Assembly: GCA_015200345.1 (NCBI GenBank)
Contig: CP054187.1
Location: 1,534,470 to 1,598,469 of the forward strand
Direction: 5' to 3'
DNA length: 64,000 bases
Origin: Planctomycetia bacterium
GTDB taxonomy: Bacteria > Planctomycetota > Phycisphaerae > UBA1845 > UTPLA1
Below the pieces are notes generated by a model. That model searched no databases. It worked only from the letters and a program-made list of their open reading frames with translations, and had not been told where the DNA came from. Positions 26,823 through 35,169 of this stretch are shown piece after piece. A program made the position numbers and the translations under genes. Numbering within the stretch: the stretch's first letter is position 1; the number at the start of each line of letters is the position of its first letter.

Positions 26823-28460
26823 GTGCTCAAAGCCGAACGCTATCTCGCCGCCGAATCGACCGATCCCTCGCTCTTTCGCTTCGCCCCCGATGCCGACGCC
26901 TGGCGGCGCCTGCGGCGGACAGGGTCCTATCCGTGGTGGTCGCCGGCCGACGGACGCGCCGATTTCTTCCGCCCGCTGGCCGAGGCCGCGTTCTATCTTG
27001 ACATGAAGCTATTTGGCCGACAGGCCTGGGCGCACCGAATGATGAGCCTCGCCGTGTTTGTGGTCGCCCTCGTTCTGCTGCACCGGCTGTTGCTCCGAAT
27101 GGGCGTCGATCCCTTGCGCGCCGGCCTCGCGACGATGATGTTCGGCGTGTCACAGGCCGCCGCCCAGCCCGCCACGTTCATCAGCAATCGCAGCGATCTG
27201 TTAGTACTCATGGGCGTTTGCACCGCCGCGCACGCCTTCGCACCGCTCATCGCGCCAACGGCCGCGCGAAAGCCCGCTCGCGCGGGATCAACCGTGGCAA
27301 TTGCCGGACTGGGTTTCGCCGGTGCGCTGCTTAGCAAGGAGATCGCCGTCGGCTGGGCGGGGACCATCGTGCTGTTCGAAATCTGGCGGCGAATTCGCGG
27401 AGACCAGACCCCGCAGCCACGCCTGCTCGCCGCGATGCTCGCGCTGACGCTGGTCTTTCTCGCCGCGTATGTCGCTTACTACGTCAGCACGCGCGCCGGC
27501 GCCGGTTCACGGACCGCCCTGCTCGCCGGTGCGCCCAAGAGTGGCGTCTTTTATCTGTCACTCTGGCTGCTCGGCGCGCCGATCAATCTCCTCACCGATC
27601 GCGGAGTCGACACCCTCATCCCCCTTGCCGTCGGCTGCCTCATCACCCTCGTGCTCATCGCGCCGCACGTGCGCCGCATGCTCGCCGCTGACCCGGCCGC
27701 ACGTTTCTTTCTCTGCTGGGCCAGCGCCTTTGGCGCGATCGCCCTGCTCACTGCGCCAGAGGCCCGCGCCCTGTGCCTCGCCACGCCAGGCTGGGCCTAC
27801 TTCCTCGCCCACCTGCTCCTGCCGAAGGAATCCGCCGCGCCAAACGGACCACGCCCTCCCTCGCTCCTGCTCCGTCACCATCTCCTCTTCTCCAACGGCG
27901 GCATCGGCATGGCCGCGGCCGTCGGCATCGTCGTCGTCTCCATGCAGGCCGAGCGCCGGGCCCAATCGCACATTCAGACTTGTGTCGCTTCACTGGATAC
28001 GCCGTTGCGCGATGGCGACACGATGATCCTCCCCGCGCCCGAGATCGATCTGGAATGGCTCGCCGCAGGCGATCGCCTGCAATTCCTCACCGGCCGGCGA
28101 GACGTCGCGCTGCATTTCCTGCACGCTGCCGACGCACGCTCGAAGATCGACCACGTCGATGCCCACACCCTGCGCGTCGCGCTCGATCAGGACGCAACCG
28201 ACCGCGCCTGGAACGAATGCTCCTGGCTCTATCGCTACTGGATGCCCAAGCCGTCCCTGCTCGATTCCGCTCTGGCGGCGCGCATGCTTGGCGCCGGCTG
28301 GACACCGCGAATCGGCGCGCGGTTCGATCTGCCCGATTTCACCGTGGAAATCAGCGGGGTGAAGGATAATCAAATTACGGAATTGAACTTTCGATTCGCC
28401 CGGCCGCTGGACGACCCGCGCCTGCACATCGCGACGGGCCAATCCAGCCCACGCGGTTAA
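26823..28460 (+). CDS. GT-C membrane glycosyltransferase (PMT/TMTC-like); true start probably farther upstream
   Basis: At least 545 residues of a polytopic protein with about ten helices. FRPLAEAAFYLDMKLFGRQ, FISNRSDLLVLMGV and GFAGALLSKEIAVGWAG match the DUF1736/TMTC-like group of GT-C enzymes, which use polyprenyl-phosphate sugars outside the membrane. The GTG at 26823 is the first conventional start in frame. However, coding-like sequence continues upstream to about 26703 and encodes a helix (WIGLPLLLHVWSLTGPFC) and FDDLN, where such enzymes carry the catalytic acidic pair. No ATG, GTG or TTG serves that extension, so a CTG start near 26697, overlapping the GT2 stop, or an assembly error is possible. 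Coupled to the GT2 gene. Confidence 0.75.
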   Translation: MLKAERYLAAESTDPSLFRFAPDADAWRRLRRTGSYPWWSPADGRADFFRPLAEAAFYLDMKLFGRQAWAHRMMSLAVFVVALVLLHRLLLRMGVDPLRAGLATMMFGVSQAAAQPATFISNRSDLLVLMGVCTAAHAFAPLIAPTAARKPARAGSTVAIAGLGFAGALLSKEIAVGWAGTIVLFEIWRRIRGDQTPQPRLLAAMLALTLVFLAAYVAYYVSTRAGAGSRTALLAGAPKSGVFYLSLWLLGAPINLLTDRGVDTLIPLAVGCLITLVLIAPHVRRMLAADPAARFFLCWASAFGAIALLTAPEARALCLATPGWAYFLAHLLLPKESAAPNGPRPPSLLLRHHLLFSNGGIGMAAAVGIVVVSMQAERRAQSHIQTCVASLDTPLRDGDTMILPAPEIDLEWLAAGDRLQFLTGRRDVALHFLHAADARSKIDHVDAHTLRVALDQDATDRAWNECSWLYRYWMPKPSLLDSALAARMLGAGWTPRIGARFDLPDFTVEISGVKDNQITELNFRFARPLDDPRLHIATGQSSPRG

Positions 28461-28479
28461 GTGGTTTAGAGTGCCGCGA

Positions 28480-29661
28480 TTACGGCACCTCGATCGCCAT
28501 CGCCACCGCGTTCCCCCCGCCCAGGCACAGCGACGCCACGCCCCGCTTGCGACCCAGAACCTCCAATGCGTTGATCAGCGTCACGATCACCCGCGTCCCG
28601 CTGCATCCGATCGGGTGCCCCAGCGCGATCGCCCCGCCCAGCACGTTCACCTTCTCGTGCGGAATCTCCAACTGACGCATGCACGCCAGCATCTGCGCCG
28701 CAAACGCCTCGTTGATCTCGAACAGATCCACGTCCTTCATCTTCCAGCCGGCCTTCTCCACCGCACCGCGAACCGCCCCCACCGGCGCGATGAACAGCTC
28801 CTTCGGCGCCACGCCGAACGTCGTGTGCGCGACGATCCGCGCTCGCACCGGCCAGCCCCGCTTCGCTGCCTCGGCCTCCGACGTAATCAGCGCCATGGCG
28901 GCCCCGTCCGTCAATTGCGACGAGTTTCCCGCCGTGATCGTGCCGTCTTTCTCGAAGGCGGGCTTGAGTTTCTTGAGGTCATCCAGCGTCACATCCGACC
29001 GGATCGACTCATCTTCCGCCAGCACCATCGGCCCCTTGCGGCCCGGCACTTCGATCGCGGCAATCGTTCGATTGAAGTGCCCCGCCTTGGCAGCAGCCGC
29101 CGCGCGGCGATGGCTCTCCAGCGAGTATGCATCCTGGTCGTCGCGGCTCACACCGTATTTTCGCGCCGTGTACTCCGCCGCGTTGCCCATGCCCCATTTC
29201 TCAAACGGGCATGTCAGGCCGTCGGACACCATGCCGTCTTCCATCGTCATGTGCCCGAACTTCACCGCGCCCGTTCGCGTACCGCGCACGTAGTACGGCG
29301 CGTTCGACATGCTCTCGATGCCGCCAGTCAGAATCGTCGTCGCCTCACCGAGACGAATGTTGTTGTCCGCGTTCATCGCCGCGCGCATGCCCGATCCGCA
29401 AACCTGATTCACCGTCACCGCCGTGATCGTCTCCGGCAGGCCCGCCTTCAGCGCCACCTGTCGCGCCGGGTTCTGACCCGCCCCGGCCTGAAGCACCTGA
29501 CCGATCAGCGCCCAATCCACTGCTTCGACAGGACACTGGATCGCCTCAAGCGTCGCTTTCGCCACTTGCGCCCCGATGTCCGTCGCGCTAAGCGGGCTTA
29601 ACGCTCCCAGAAGCTTGCCCATCGGGCTGCGACGTGCTTCGACTATCACGCTGCGTGTCAT
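28480..29661 (-). CDS. Thiolase (acetyl-CoA C-acetyltransferase)
   Basis: A 393-residue thiolase that either cleaves 3-ketoacyl-CoA in beta-oxidation or condenses two acetyl-CoA. All active-site motifs are intact: the acyl-accepting C88 in VNQVCGSGMRA, EINEAFAAQ with its His-pocket residues, GGAIALGHPIGCSG with the His, and the second Cys region CLGGGNAVA. It is head-to-tail with two acyl-CoA dehydrogenase genes on the same strand, which favours fatty or branched-chain acyl-CoA breakdown. A 260-base gap separates it from them, so it may have its own promoter. Confidence 0.94.
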   Translation of the reverse strand: MTRSVIVEARRSPMGKLLGALSPLSATDIGAQVAKATLEAIQCPVEAVDWALIGQVLQAGAGQNPARQVALKAGLPETITAVTVNQVCGSGMRAAMNADNNIRLGEATTILTGGIESMSNAPYYVRGTRTGAVKFGHMTMEDGMVSDGLTCPFEKWGMGNAAEYTARKYGVSRDDQDAYSLESHRRAAAAAKAGHFNRTIAAIEVPGRKGPMVLAEDESIRSDVTLDDLKKLKPAFEKDGTITAGNSSQLTDGAAMALITSEAEAAKRGWPVRARIVAHTTFGVAPKELFIAPVGAVRGAVEKAGWKMKDVDLFEINEAFAAQMLACMRQLEIPHEKVNVLGGAIALGHPIGCSGTRVIVTLINALEVLGRKRGVASLCLGGGNAVAMAIEVP

Positions 29662-29921
29662 GCAATATCCCCGGTGGCGGCGGCCGTGGAGTCCTCCCGG
29701 TGGCCGTCGCGGTCATGCCGTGCGGGCAACCCTGCCCACCTTATTGAAATTATAACGGAATTTGTGCAAACGCAACAACAGGAACGGCCCACGACATGCC
29801 GGGATCGTCCAAATCGCACCGATTATACCGAATCTAAGGCATTATCGGCATCAGACCCGCAAGAGGAGTGCCTGTTGCTCTTCGTGCAGATGCGAAAGGA
29901 GGTCCGCGGATGAAGCGGCGA

Positions 29922-31118
29922 TCACACCGCCGAAACGCGCTGCGGCTCGCGGATGAGACTCTCCGCGATCGTCATGCGCTGCATCTCGCTCGTGCCTTCG
30001 TAGATCTCGGTGATTTTCGCGTCACGCAGGTAGCGCTCGACTTCGCTCTCGCGGCAGTAGCCCATGCCGCCGAAGATCTGAATGGCGTGGTTCGCGCAGA
30101 ACGTGGCCGTCTCGGAGGCGAACACCTTGGCCATCGCCGGAATGTGCAGCGAGTGCGCCCCCTGCGCCTTCAGCCAGCAGCCCTTGTACAGCAACGCGCG
30201 CGACGCCTCGATCCGCACCGCCATGTCGGCGATCTTCCATTGTATCGCCTGAAACTCCGACAGACTCTTGCCGAATTGCCGGCGTTGCAGAGCGTAATCC
30301 GTCGAGCGATCCAGCGCCGCCTGCGCGATGCCCACCGCCTGCGCCGCGATGCCCAGCCGGCCACCGTCGATCGCCGTAAGCGCGATCTTCAGCCCGCTGC
30401 CGCGCTCCCCGATGAGATTCTCCGCCGGAACCCTGGCATTCTCGAAAATCAACTCCGTCGTGCTGCTGCCGCGAATCCCCAGTTTGTCTTCATGCTTGCC
30501 GACCGTCACGCCCGGTGTGTCCTTCGGCACCAGCAGGCAGCTCGCATTGCGCCGGTCGCCCTCATCCGTCCGCACAAACAACAGGATCACGTCCGCCTCG
30601 GCCCCGTTGGTCACCCACATCTTCGTGCCGTTGATGATCCACTCGTTGCCCTTCAACTCGGCCCGGCATTTCATCGCGCCGGCATCCGAACCGCTGCCGG
30701 CCTCGCTCAACGAAAAACAATTCAGCCACTCGCCCGACGCCATCTTCGGCAGCCACGCCTTCTTCTGCGCTTCGTTCCCGAACTTCAGTATCGGGTCGAT
30801 CACCAGCGAGTTCTGCACGCTGTTGATCACGCCGACCGATGCATCGGCATACGACAGCTCTTCCACGACGATCGCCGACGCCAACGCGTCCAACCCCGGG
30901 CCGCCGTACTGCTCCGGAATGCAGATGCCCTGGTACCCCATCTCACCCAGCTGCCGAATGATCTCACGCGGGAACTCGCCCTTGAGGTCGCGCTCCATCG
31001 CCCCCGGCGCCACCACGTTCCGTGCGAAATCGCGAATGCTCTCGCGAAGCATCGCGTGATCCTCGTCCAGCTCATAGCCGTACCCGATGGGGCCTGATGT
31101 CGTTATCGTGTCGTTCAT
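29922..31118 (-). CDS. Acyl-CoA dehydrogenase
   Basis: A 398-residue flavoenzyme that introduces the alpha-beta double bond into acyl-CoA and passes electrons to ETF. Landmarks are QGICIPEQYGGPGLDALA, CFSLSEAGSGSDAGAM, IINGTKMWVTNGAEADV (FAD contact), FGKSLSEFQAIQWKIADM and IQIFGGMGYCRESEVERYLR. The catalytic Glu is expected in RDAKITEIYEGTSEMQRM. The start MNDTITTSGP follows AGGGCGG. It lies 73 bases downstream of a second acyl-CoA dehydrogenase gene of the same orientation; they share the family fold but differ strongly. Confidence 0.94.
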   Translation of the reverse strand: MNDTITTSGPIGYGYELDEDHAMLRESIRDFARNVVAPGAMERDLKGEFPREIIRQLGEMGYQGICIPEQYGGPGLDALASAIVVEELSYADASVGVINSVQNSLVIDPILKFGNEAQKKAWLPKMASGEWLNCFSLSEAGSGSDAGAMKCRAELKGNEWIINGTKMWVTNGAEADVILLFVRTDEGDRRNASCLLVPKDTPGVTVGKHEDKLGIRGSSTTELIFENARVPAENLIGERGSGLKIALTAIDGGRLGIAAQAVGIAQAALDRSTDYALQRRQFGKSLSEFQAIQWKIADMAVRIEASRALLYKGCWLKAQGAHSLHIPAMAKVFASETATFCANHAIQIFGGMGYCRESEVERYLRDAKITEIYEGTSEMQRMTIAESLIREPQRVSAV

Positions 31119-31191
31119 GCCGCCCTGCACTCTCGTTGATTCAATCGCCCAAACCCCGCTACCCTCACCCGCTGTACTTGCCACGCGATGA

Positions 31192-32343
31192 TCACGCCCT
31201 GCGCCGCTGAAACTCCGCACGAGCGATCAGCATCCGCTGAACCTCGCTCGACCCCTCCCCGATCTCGCACAACTTGTTGTCACGCACCAGCCGCTCCACG
31301 CACACATCCTTCACATACCCCGCACCACCGTGAATCTGGATCGACTCCCAACCCACCCGGCTCGCCATCTCCGACGCGTACAACTTGGCGATCGAACTCA
31401 ATCGCTTGTCCGGACGCCCCGCGTCGTGCGTGCTCGCCGCCTGACGAACCAGCAGCCGCGCCGATTCCACCAGCGTCTCCATGTCCGCCAGCTTGAATGC
31501 AATCGCCTGATGGGCGTGCAGCGGAACTCCGAAGCTTTTGCGCTCCGCCGCGTACTTCACCGCCTCCTCCAGGCAGCCGCGACCCAGCCCCACCGAGAGC
31601 GACCCGATCGTGCATCGCCCGCGATCCAGTACGCGCAGCGCATCCACGTACCCCTCGTTGTAGTTCCCGCAGAGGTTCTCCTCGGGTATCTCGCAATTCT
31701 CGAAATTCACCGGGACCGTGTCGCTCGCGCGCATACCCATCTTGTCTTCCGGCTCACCGACGATCAGACCTGGCCGATCACGCTCCACGATGAACGCCGA
31801 GATCGTCCGAGCCCCGCGCTTCGGCTCCGTCCGCGCCGTCACCACAAAGACCCCGGCGCGCTTTCCGTTCGTGATCCAGAACTTGCGACCGTTCAGCTTC
31901 CAGCCGGTCTTCGTCCGCTCGGCGCGCGTCGTCATCGCCTCGGCATCGGTTCCGCAGTCCGGCTCGCTCAAACACCACGAGCCGATGACCTCGCCCGACG
32001 CCAGCCTCGGCAGCCACTGGGCCTTTTGCTTCTCGTTCGCCGCCAGCCGAATGTGCGTCGCACACAGTCCCAGGTGCGCCGCGAGGAACAAGGCCGTCCC
32101 ACCGCACCAGCGGGCCAGTTCCTCCGTCACGACCGTCATGCCCAGCAACCCCTGACCCGCGCCGCCGTACTCTTCCGGAATGGTGACCCCGAGCAAACCG
32201 ATTCGACCCATTTCGGCGACGACTTCCTCCGGCAGCCATTTCACCTCGTCCCACTTCCGGGCATTGGGCGCGATGACTTCCAGAGCGAACTTACGGGTCA
32301 GATCGCGAAACGCGGCAAGGTCTTCCGACAGCTCATAACTCAT
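31192..32343 (-). CDS. Acyl-CoA dehydrogenase (second paralogue)
   Basis: A 383-residue acyl-CoA dehydrogenase. Motifs are GVTIPEEYGGAGQGLLGM, SWCLSEPDCGTDAEAM, KFWITNGKRAGVFVV, FGVPLHAHQAIAFKLADM and IQIHGGAGYVKDVCVERLVR, with RDNKLCEIGEGSSEVQRM at the catalytic-Glu end. Asp in LSEPDCGTD replaces the usual Ala/Gly-rich LSEPxAGSD pattern. The start MSYELSEDL is preferred; a GTG three codons earlier is possible. Together with its neighbours it suggests oxidation of short or branched acyl-CoA; the exact chain cannot be told from sequence. Confidence 0.93.
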   Translation of the reverse strand: MSYELSEDLAAFRDLTRKFALEVIAPNARKWDEVKWLPEEVVAEMGRIGLLGVTIPEEYGGAGQGLLGMTVVTEELARWCGGTALFLAAHLGLCATHIRLAANEKQKAQWLPRLASGEVIGSWCLSEPDCGTDAEAMTTRAERTKTGWKLNGRKFWITNGKRAGVFVVTARTEPKRGARTISAFIVERDRPGLIVGEPEDKMGMRASDTVPVNFENCEIPEENLCGNYNEGYVDALRVLDRGRCTIGSLSVGLGRGCLEEAVKYAAERKSFGVPLHAHQAIAFKLADMETLVESARLLVRQAASTHDAGRPDKRLSSIAKLYASEMASRVGWESIQIHGGAGYVKDVCVERLVRDNKLCEIGEGSSEVQRMLIARAEFQRRRA

Positions 32344-32517
32344 GTTGCACACTCGATGCGGAAAGGGCGATCGCCCCTATCAATCTGCTTGACAATGGGT
32401 TACGCGATGCAGAACCGGCAATCCATCTGCAATTATAAACCGCCCTTGCACAGCGTCAAAGCCCGCTTGCGTCGCTGCTCCCAATACTGCTTGGGGACCA
32501 GTCCCCCGGAGCTGCGA

Positions 32518-33426
32518 TCAGTCCCGACACGGCAAGAGCCGATGGCGACCCTTTCCATCCAATGCCACACGCCACAGCGCCTCATGCGGATCCTGGCCCA
32601 GCAACAAGCGCCAGTCGTTCCGAACCGCCTCTTCCAGCAGGCGGCCCTTCGCCTGCATGTTCTCGTACGGCAGCAAGTCATAGGCCATGTTGTACCGCAA
32701 TCCGACGTGTGCCGAGGTCGGCATCAGATCGGCCGGCAGCACAATCGTCACCCCGCCGCCGCGAAGCACCACGCCCTGCTGATGCCGCGTATGACCCGGC
32801 AGCGGCCGCACCGAAACCCCCGGCGCGATCTCGGCCTCCCCCTCGACGAGTGACAGAATACCGGCACGCTCCAGGGGCGCGAGGTTTTCCTTGCGATAGG
32901 TTCCCGTCATCACAGCGTGATGGTTGACGGCATCGTCCCACTCGCCGCGTTGCACGATGTACTTCGCGCGCGGAAACGCCGGCAGGAATCCGCCTCGTCC
33001 ATCCGCCACCGTCCCACCCCCCGCATGATCGAAATGAAGATGCGTGAGGACGACCACGTCAATCGTGGCGGGGTCGATCCCTGCCGCGCAGAGCGAGTCC
33101 ATCAATCCGAACGGCGACAGGCGAAAGAACCCCCGCTCCTTCTCTTCATACTTCGACGCCGCGCCGACGCCCGTTTCGATCAGCACGCGCCGACCCCCCG
33201 TTTCCACCAGCACGCACGTCGTCGCGAGCGGGATGCGATTGGCCTCATCGACTTCCACCAGCCTGGACCACATCGGCTTGGGAATAATGCCGAACATTGC
33301 CCCGCCATCCAGCCACAACCCACCGCCGTCGAGCAGCGTCATCCGCAAGTCGCCAAGATGTAGCCTGTGCGGCGTCGCCGTGGGGCCGGTTCGAGCCTGA
33401 TGGGTCGAGATGGGCGACGCAGTCAT
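32518..33426 (-). CDS. Metallo-beta-lactamase-fold hydrolase
   Basis: A 302-residue MBL-fold protein. The metal signature is LTHLHFDHAGG (HxHxDH), with a further His in PLPGHTRHQQG and an Asp in VLPADLMPTSAHVG. TTCVLVETGGRRVLIETGVG is the usual first strand pair. Such proteins hydrolyse lactones, thioesters or other esters. The sequence resembles the quorum-quenching lactonase/beta-lactamase-like branch, but the substrate cannot be assigned. The frame continues 12 codons upstream to a TTG; the ATG at 33426 is used. It is divergent from the PrpD gene and 174 bases upstream of the acyl-CoA dehydrogenase pair. Confidence 0.87.
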   Translation of the reverse strand: MTASPISTHQARTGPTATPHRLHLGDLRMTLLDGGGLWLDGGAMFGIIPKPMWSRLVEVDEANRIPLATTCVLVETGGRRVLIETGVGAASKYEEKERGFFRLSPFGLMDSLCAAGIDPATIDVVVLTHLHFDHAGGGTVADGRGGFLPAFPRAKYIVQRGEWDDAVNHHAVMTGTYRKENLAPLERAGILSLVEGEAEIAPGVSVRPLPGHTRHQQGVVLRGGGVTIVLPADLMPTSAHVGLRYNMAYDLLPYENMQAKGRLLEEAVRNDWRLLLGQDPHEALWRVALDGKGRHRLLPCRD

Positions 33427-33488
33427 AGTCTCGTTTATAGTGACTTGCGAAAGGTGAATCAATCAGCTTCGTGCGCCGAGCCGACCGC

Positions 33489-33516
33489 TTTGATTCCGCC
33501 GCTGGACCGCTATAAT
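33489..33516 (+). promoter_or_regulatory. Sigma-70-type promoter of the MmgE/PrpD gene
   Basis: TTTGAT and TATAAT are 16 bases apart, 50 bases before the MmgE/PrpD start codon. The -10 box is perfect. It stands in the divergent gap with the MBL-fold gene. Confidence 0.65.
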
Positions 33517-33565
33517 CGCGGCCCGATTTCAATCACGCCCATTCAAACGAAAGGACGCTCCCTCC

Positions 33566-34939
33566 ATGTTGCTCGCGGAAAAGCTCGCCCGCTGGACCCA
33601 CAAGCTCAAGTATTCCGACCTCACCAAGGATGCCATTCACGAGTGCAAGCGCCGATTCATTGATTCGCTCGGAACCGCATTGGGCGCTTACAAATCCAAG
33701 CCCGCGACCATTGCCCGCGCCACCGCAGCCGCCCTGCCCATCAAGAACGGCGGTTCCGTCGTCATCGGCACGAACCTCCGAACAACGCCCGAGCTCGCCG
33801 CCTTCGCCAACGGCGCCCACATCCGCTACCTCGATTACAACGACACGTACCTGTCTAAAGAACCGGCACATCCGTCCGATAATATCGCCGCCACCCTCGC
33901 CGTCGCTCAAGCCGCCAACCGATCCGGCAAGGACTTGATCCTCGCCACCATCATCGCGTACGAAATCCAGTGCCGGCTCTGCGATGCGGCCTCGCTTCGC
34001 GCGCACGGCTTCGATCATGTCACGTACGGCGCCTTCAGCGCGACGCTCGGGGCGGCCAAGCTCTGGGGCATGTCCGTCGAGGAAATGATCCACGCGCAGG
34101 GACTGGCCGGCGTCTGCAACATCGCCACGCGGCAGACCCGTACCGGGCAAATTTCCATGTGGAAGGCCTGCGCCTTCTCGAACGCCTGCCGCAATGCGAT
34201 CTTCGCCGCCAACCTGGCGCGACAAGGCTTCACCGGCCCGCACGAAATCTTCGAAGGCCCAAAGGGCGTCTTCAAAATGCTCACCAAGACCCCCTTTGAC
34301 GTGCAGCTCGGCTCCAAATCCGGCGGATACATGATCAACAAAACTTACATCAAGTTCTGGCCCGCCGAGTATCACGCCCAAAGCTCCATCGACGCCGCCC
34401 TGCAAATCCGAAAGCAGTTCATGGCCGACGGCTACAAATGGCAGGACATTGCCAAGCTTGAAATGGAATCCTTCGAAGCCGCCGTCTCCATCATCGGCAG
34501 CGAGCCGGAGAAGTGGCGGCCCACCAGCCGTGAGACCGCCGATCACAGCATGGGCTACATGACCATCGCCGCCCTCATCGACGGCGACGTGACGCGCGAA
34601 ACCTTCTCACCCAGAAAATTCACCAACAAGAAATACCTCGATCTTCTCGACAACACCACCATCGTCGAGGCCGACGACCTCAACGCCGGTTATCCTGACG
34701 GCATCCCCAATCGCCTAAAGCTGCACATGAAGGATGGCCGCATCTATCAGATGACCGTCACGTATCCCCGCGGCCACGCCGGCAACCCCATGACCGATGA
34801 CGAGGTCGAGTACAAGTTCTCGACGCTGGCCGAAGGCGTCATTCCCGAGCGATTGCAGCGCAAGCTGCTCGATCAGATGTGGTCGCTCGACAAGGCGCGG
34901 GATGTCCGCAAGCTCTGGGCGTTTCCGGTTTCAAAGTAA
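33566..34939 (+). CDS. MmgE/PrpD family protein (2-methylcitrate dehydratase-like)
   Basis: A 457-residue MmgE/PrpD protein. Landmarks include DAIHECKRRFIDSLGTALGA, the conserved HIRYLDYNDTYLSKEPAHPS with acidic and His residues of the active cleft, GVCNIATRQTRTGQISMWKA and SKSGGYMINKTYIKFWPAEY. Characterised members dehydrate 2-methylcitrate in propionate breakdown or act as cis-aconitate decarboxylases. No prpB or prpC is in the window, so the substrate remains open. It has its own promoter and an AAGGA site. Its neighbours are acyl-CoA oxidation genes, which could generate propionyl-CoA. Confidence 0.92.
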   Translation: MLLAEKLARWTHKLKYSDLTKDAIHECKRRFIDSLGTALGAYKSKPATIARATAAALPIKNGGSVVIGTNLRTTPELAAFANGAHIRYLDYNDTYLSKEPAHPSDNIAATLAVAQAANRSGKDLILATIIAYEIQCRLCDAASLRAHGFDHVTYGAFSATLGAAKLWGMSVEEMIHAQGLAGVCNIATRQTRTGQISMWKACAFSNACRNAIFAANLARQGFTGPHEIFEGPKGVFKMLTKTPFDVQLGSKSGGYMINKTYIKFWPAEYHAQSSIDAALQIRKQFMADGYKWQDIAKLEMESFEAAVSIIGSEPEKWRPTSRETADHSMGYMTIAALIDGDVTRETFSPRKFTNKKYLDLLDNTTIVEADDLNAGYPDGIPNRLKLHMKDGRIYQMTVTYPRGHAGNPMTDDEVEYKFSTLAEGVIPERLQRKLLDQMWSLDKARDVRKLWAFPVSK

Positions 34940-35094
34940 TTCGCTATCGACCGTTGCAGAGCGCGGATTCAGTCGCGCGCTTGCAGCGCTCGTCTCACAC
35001 GCCAAGCACGCACGCCTCTGAAAGCCACTGGCGTTTGCCCGGGGCTTTGTTGCTGCACGGAGTGCGGCGAACGCGGCGCGAACGGCCCGCGCAT

Positions 35095-35136
35095 AAAAAA
35101 CCGCGGCCCCTGAAGGTTGCCCTTCAGAGGCCGCGG
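35095..35136 (-). terminator. Rho-independent terminator of the giant secreted-protein gene
   Basis: CCGCGGCC and GGCCGCGG form a long stem together with CTGAAGG/CCTTCAG, with a small bulge. Read on the minus strand a run of six T follows. It lies 34 bases after the stop codon at 35170. Confidence 0.88.
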
Positions 35137-35169
35137 GGTTGAACAACTTATCGCGTCAACTCAACCGGA

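Noticed and set aside
35101..35136. Terminator for the plus-strand MmgE/PrpD gene.
   Set aside because: On the plus strand the hairpin is not followed by T residues; the T run is on the minus-strand side.
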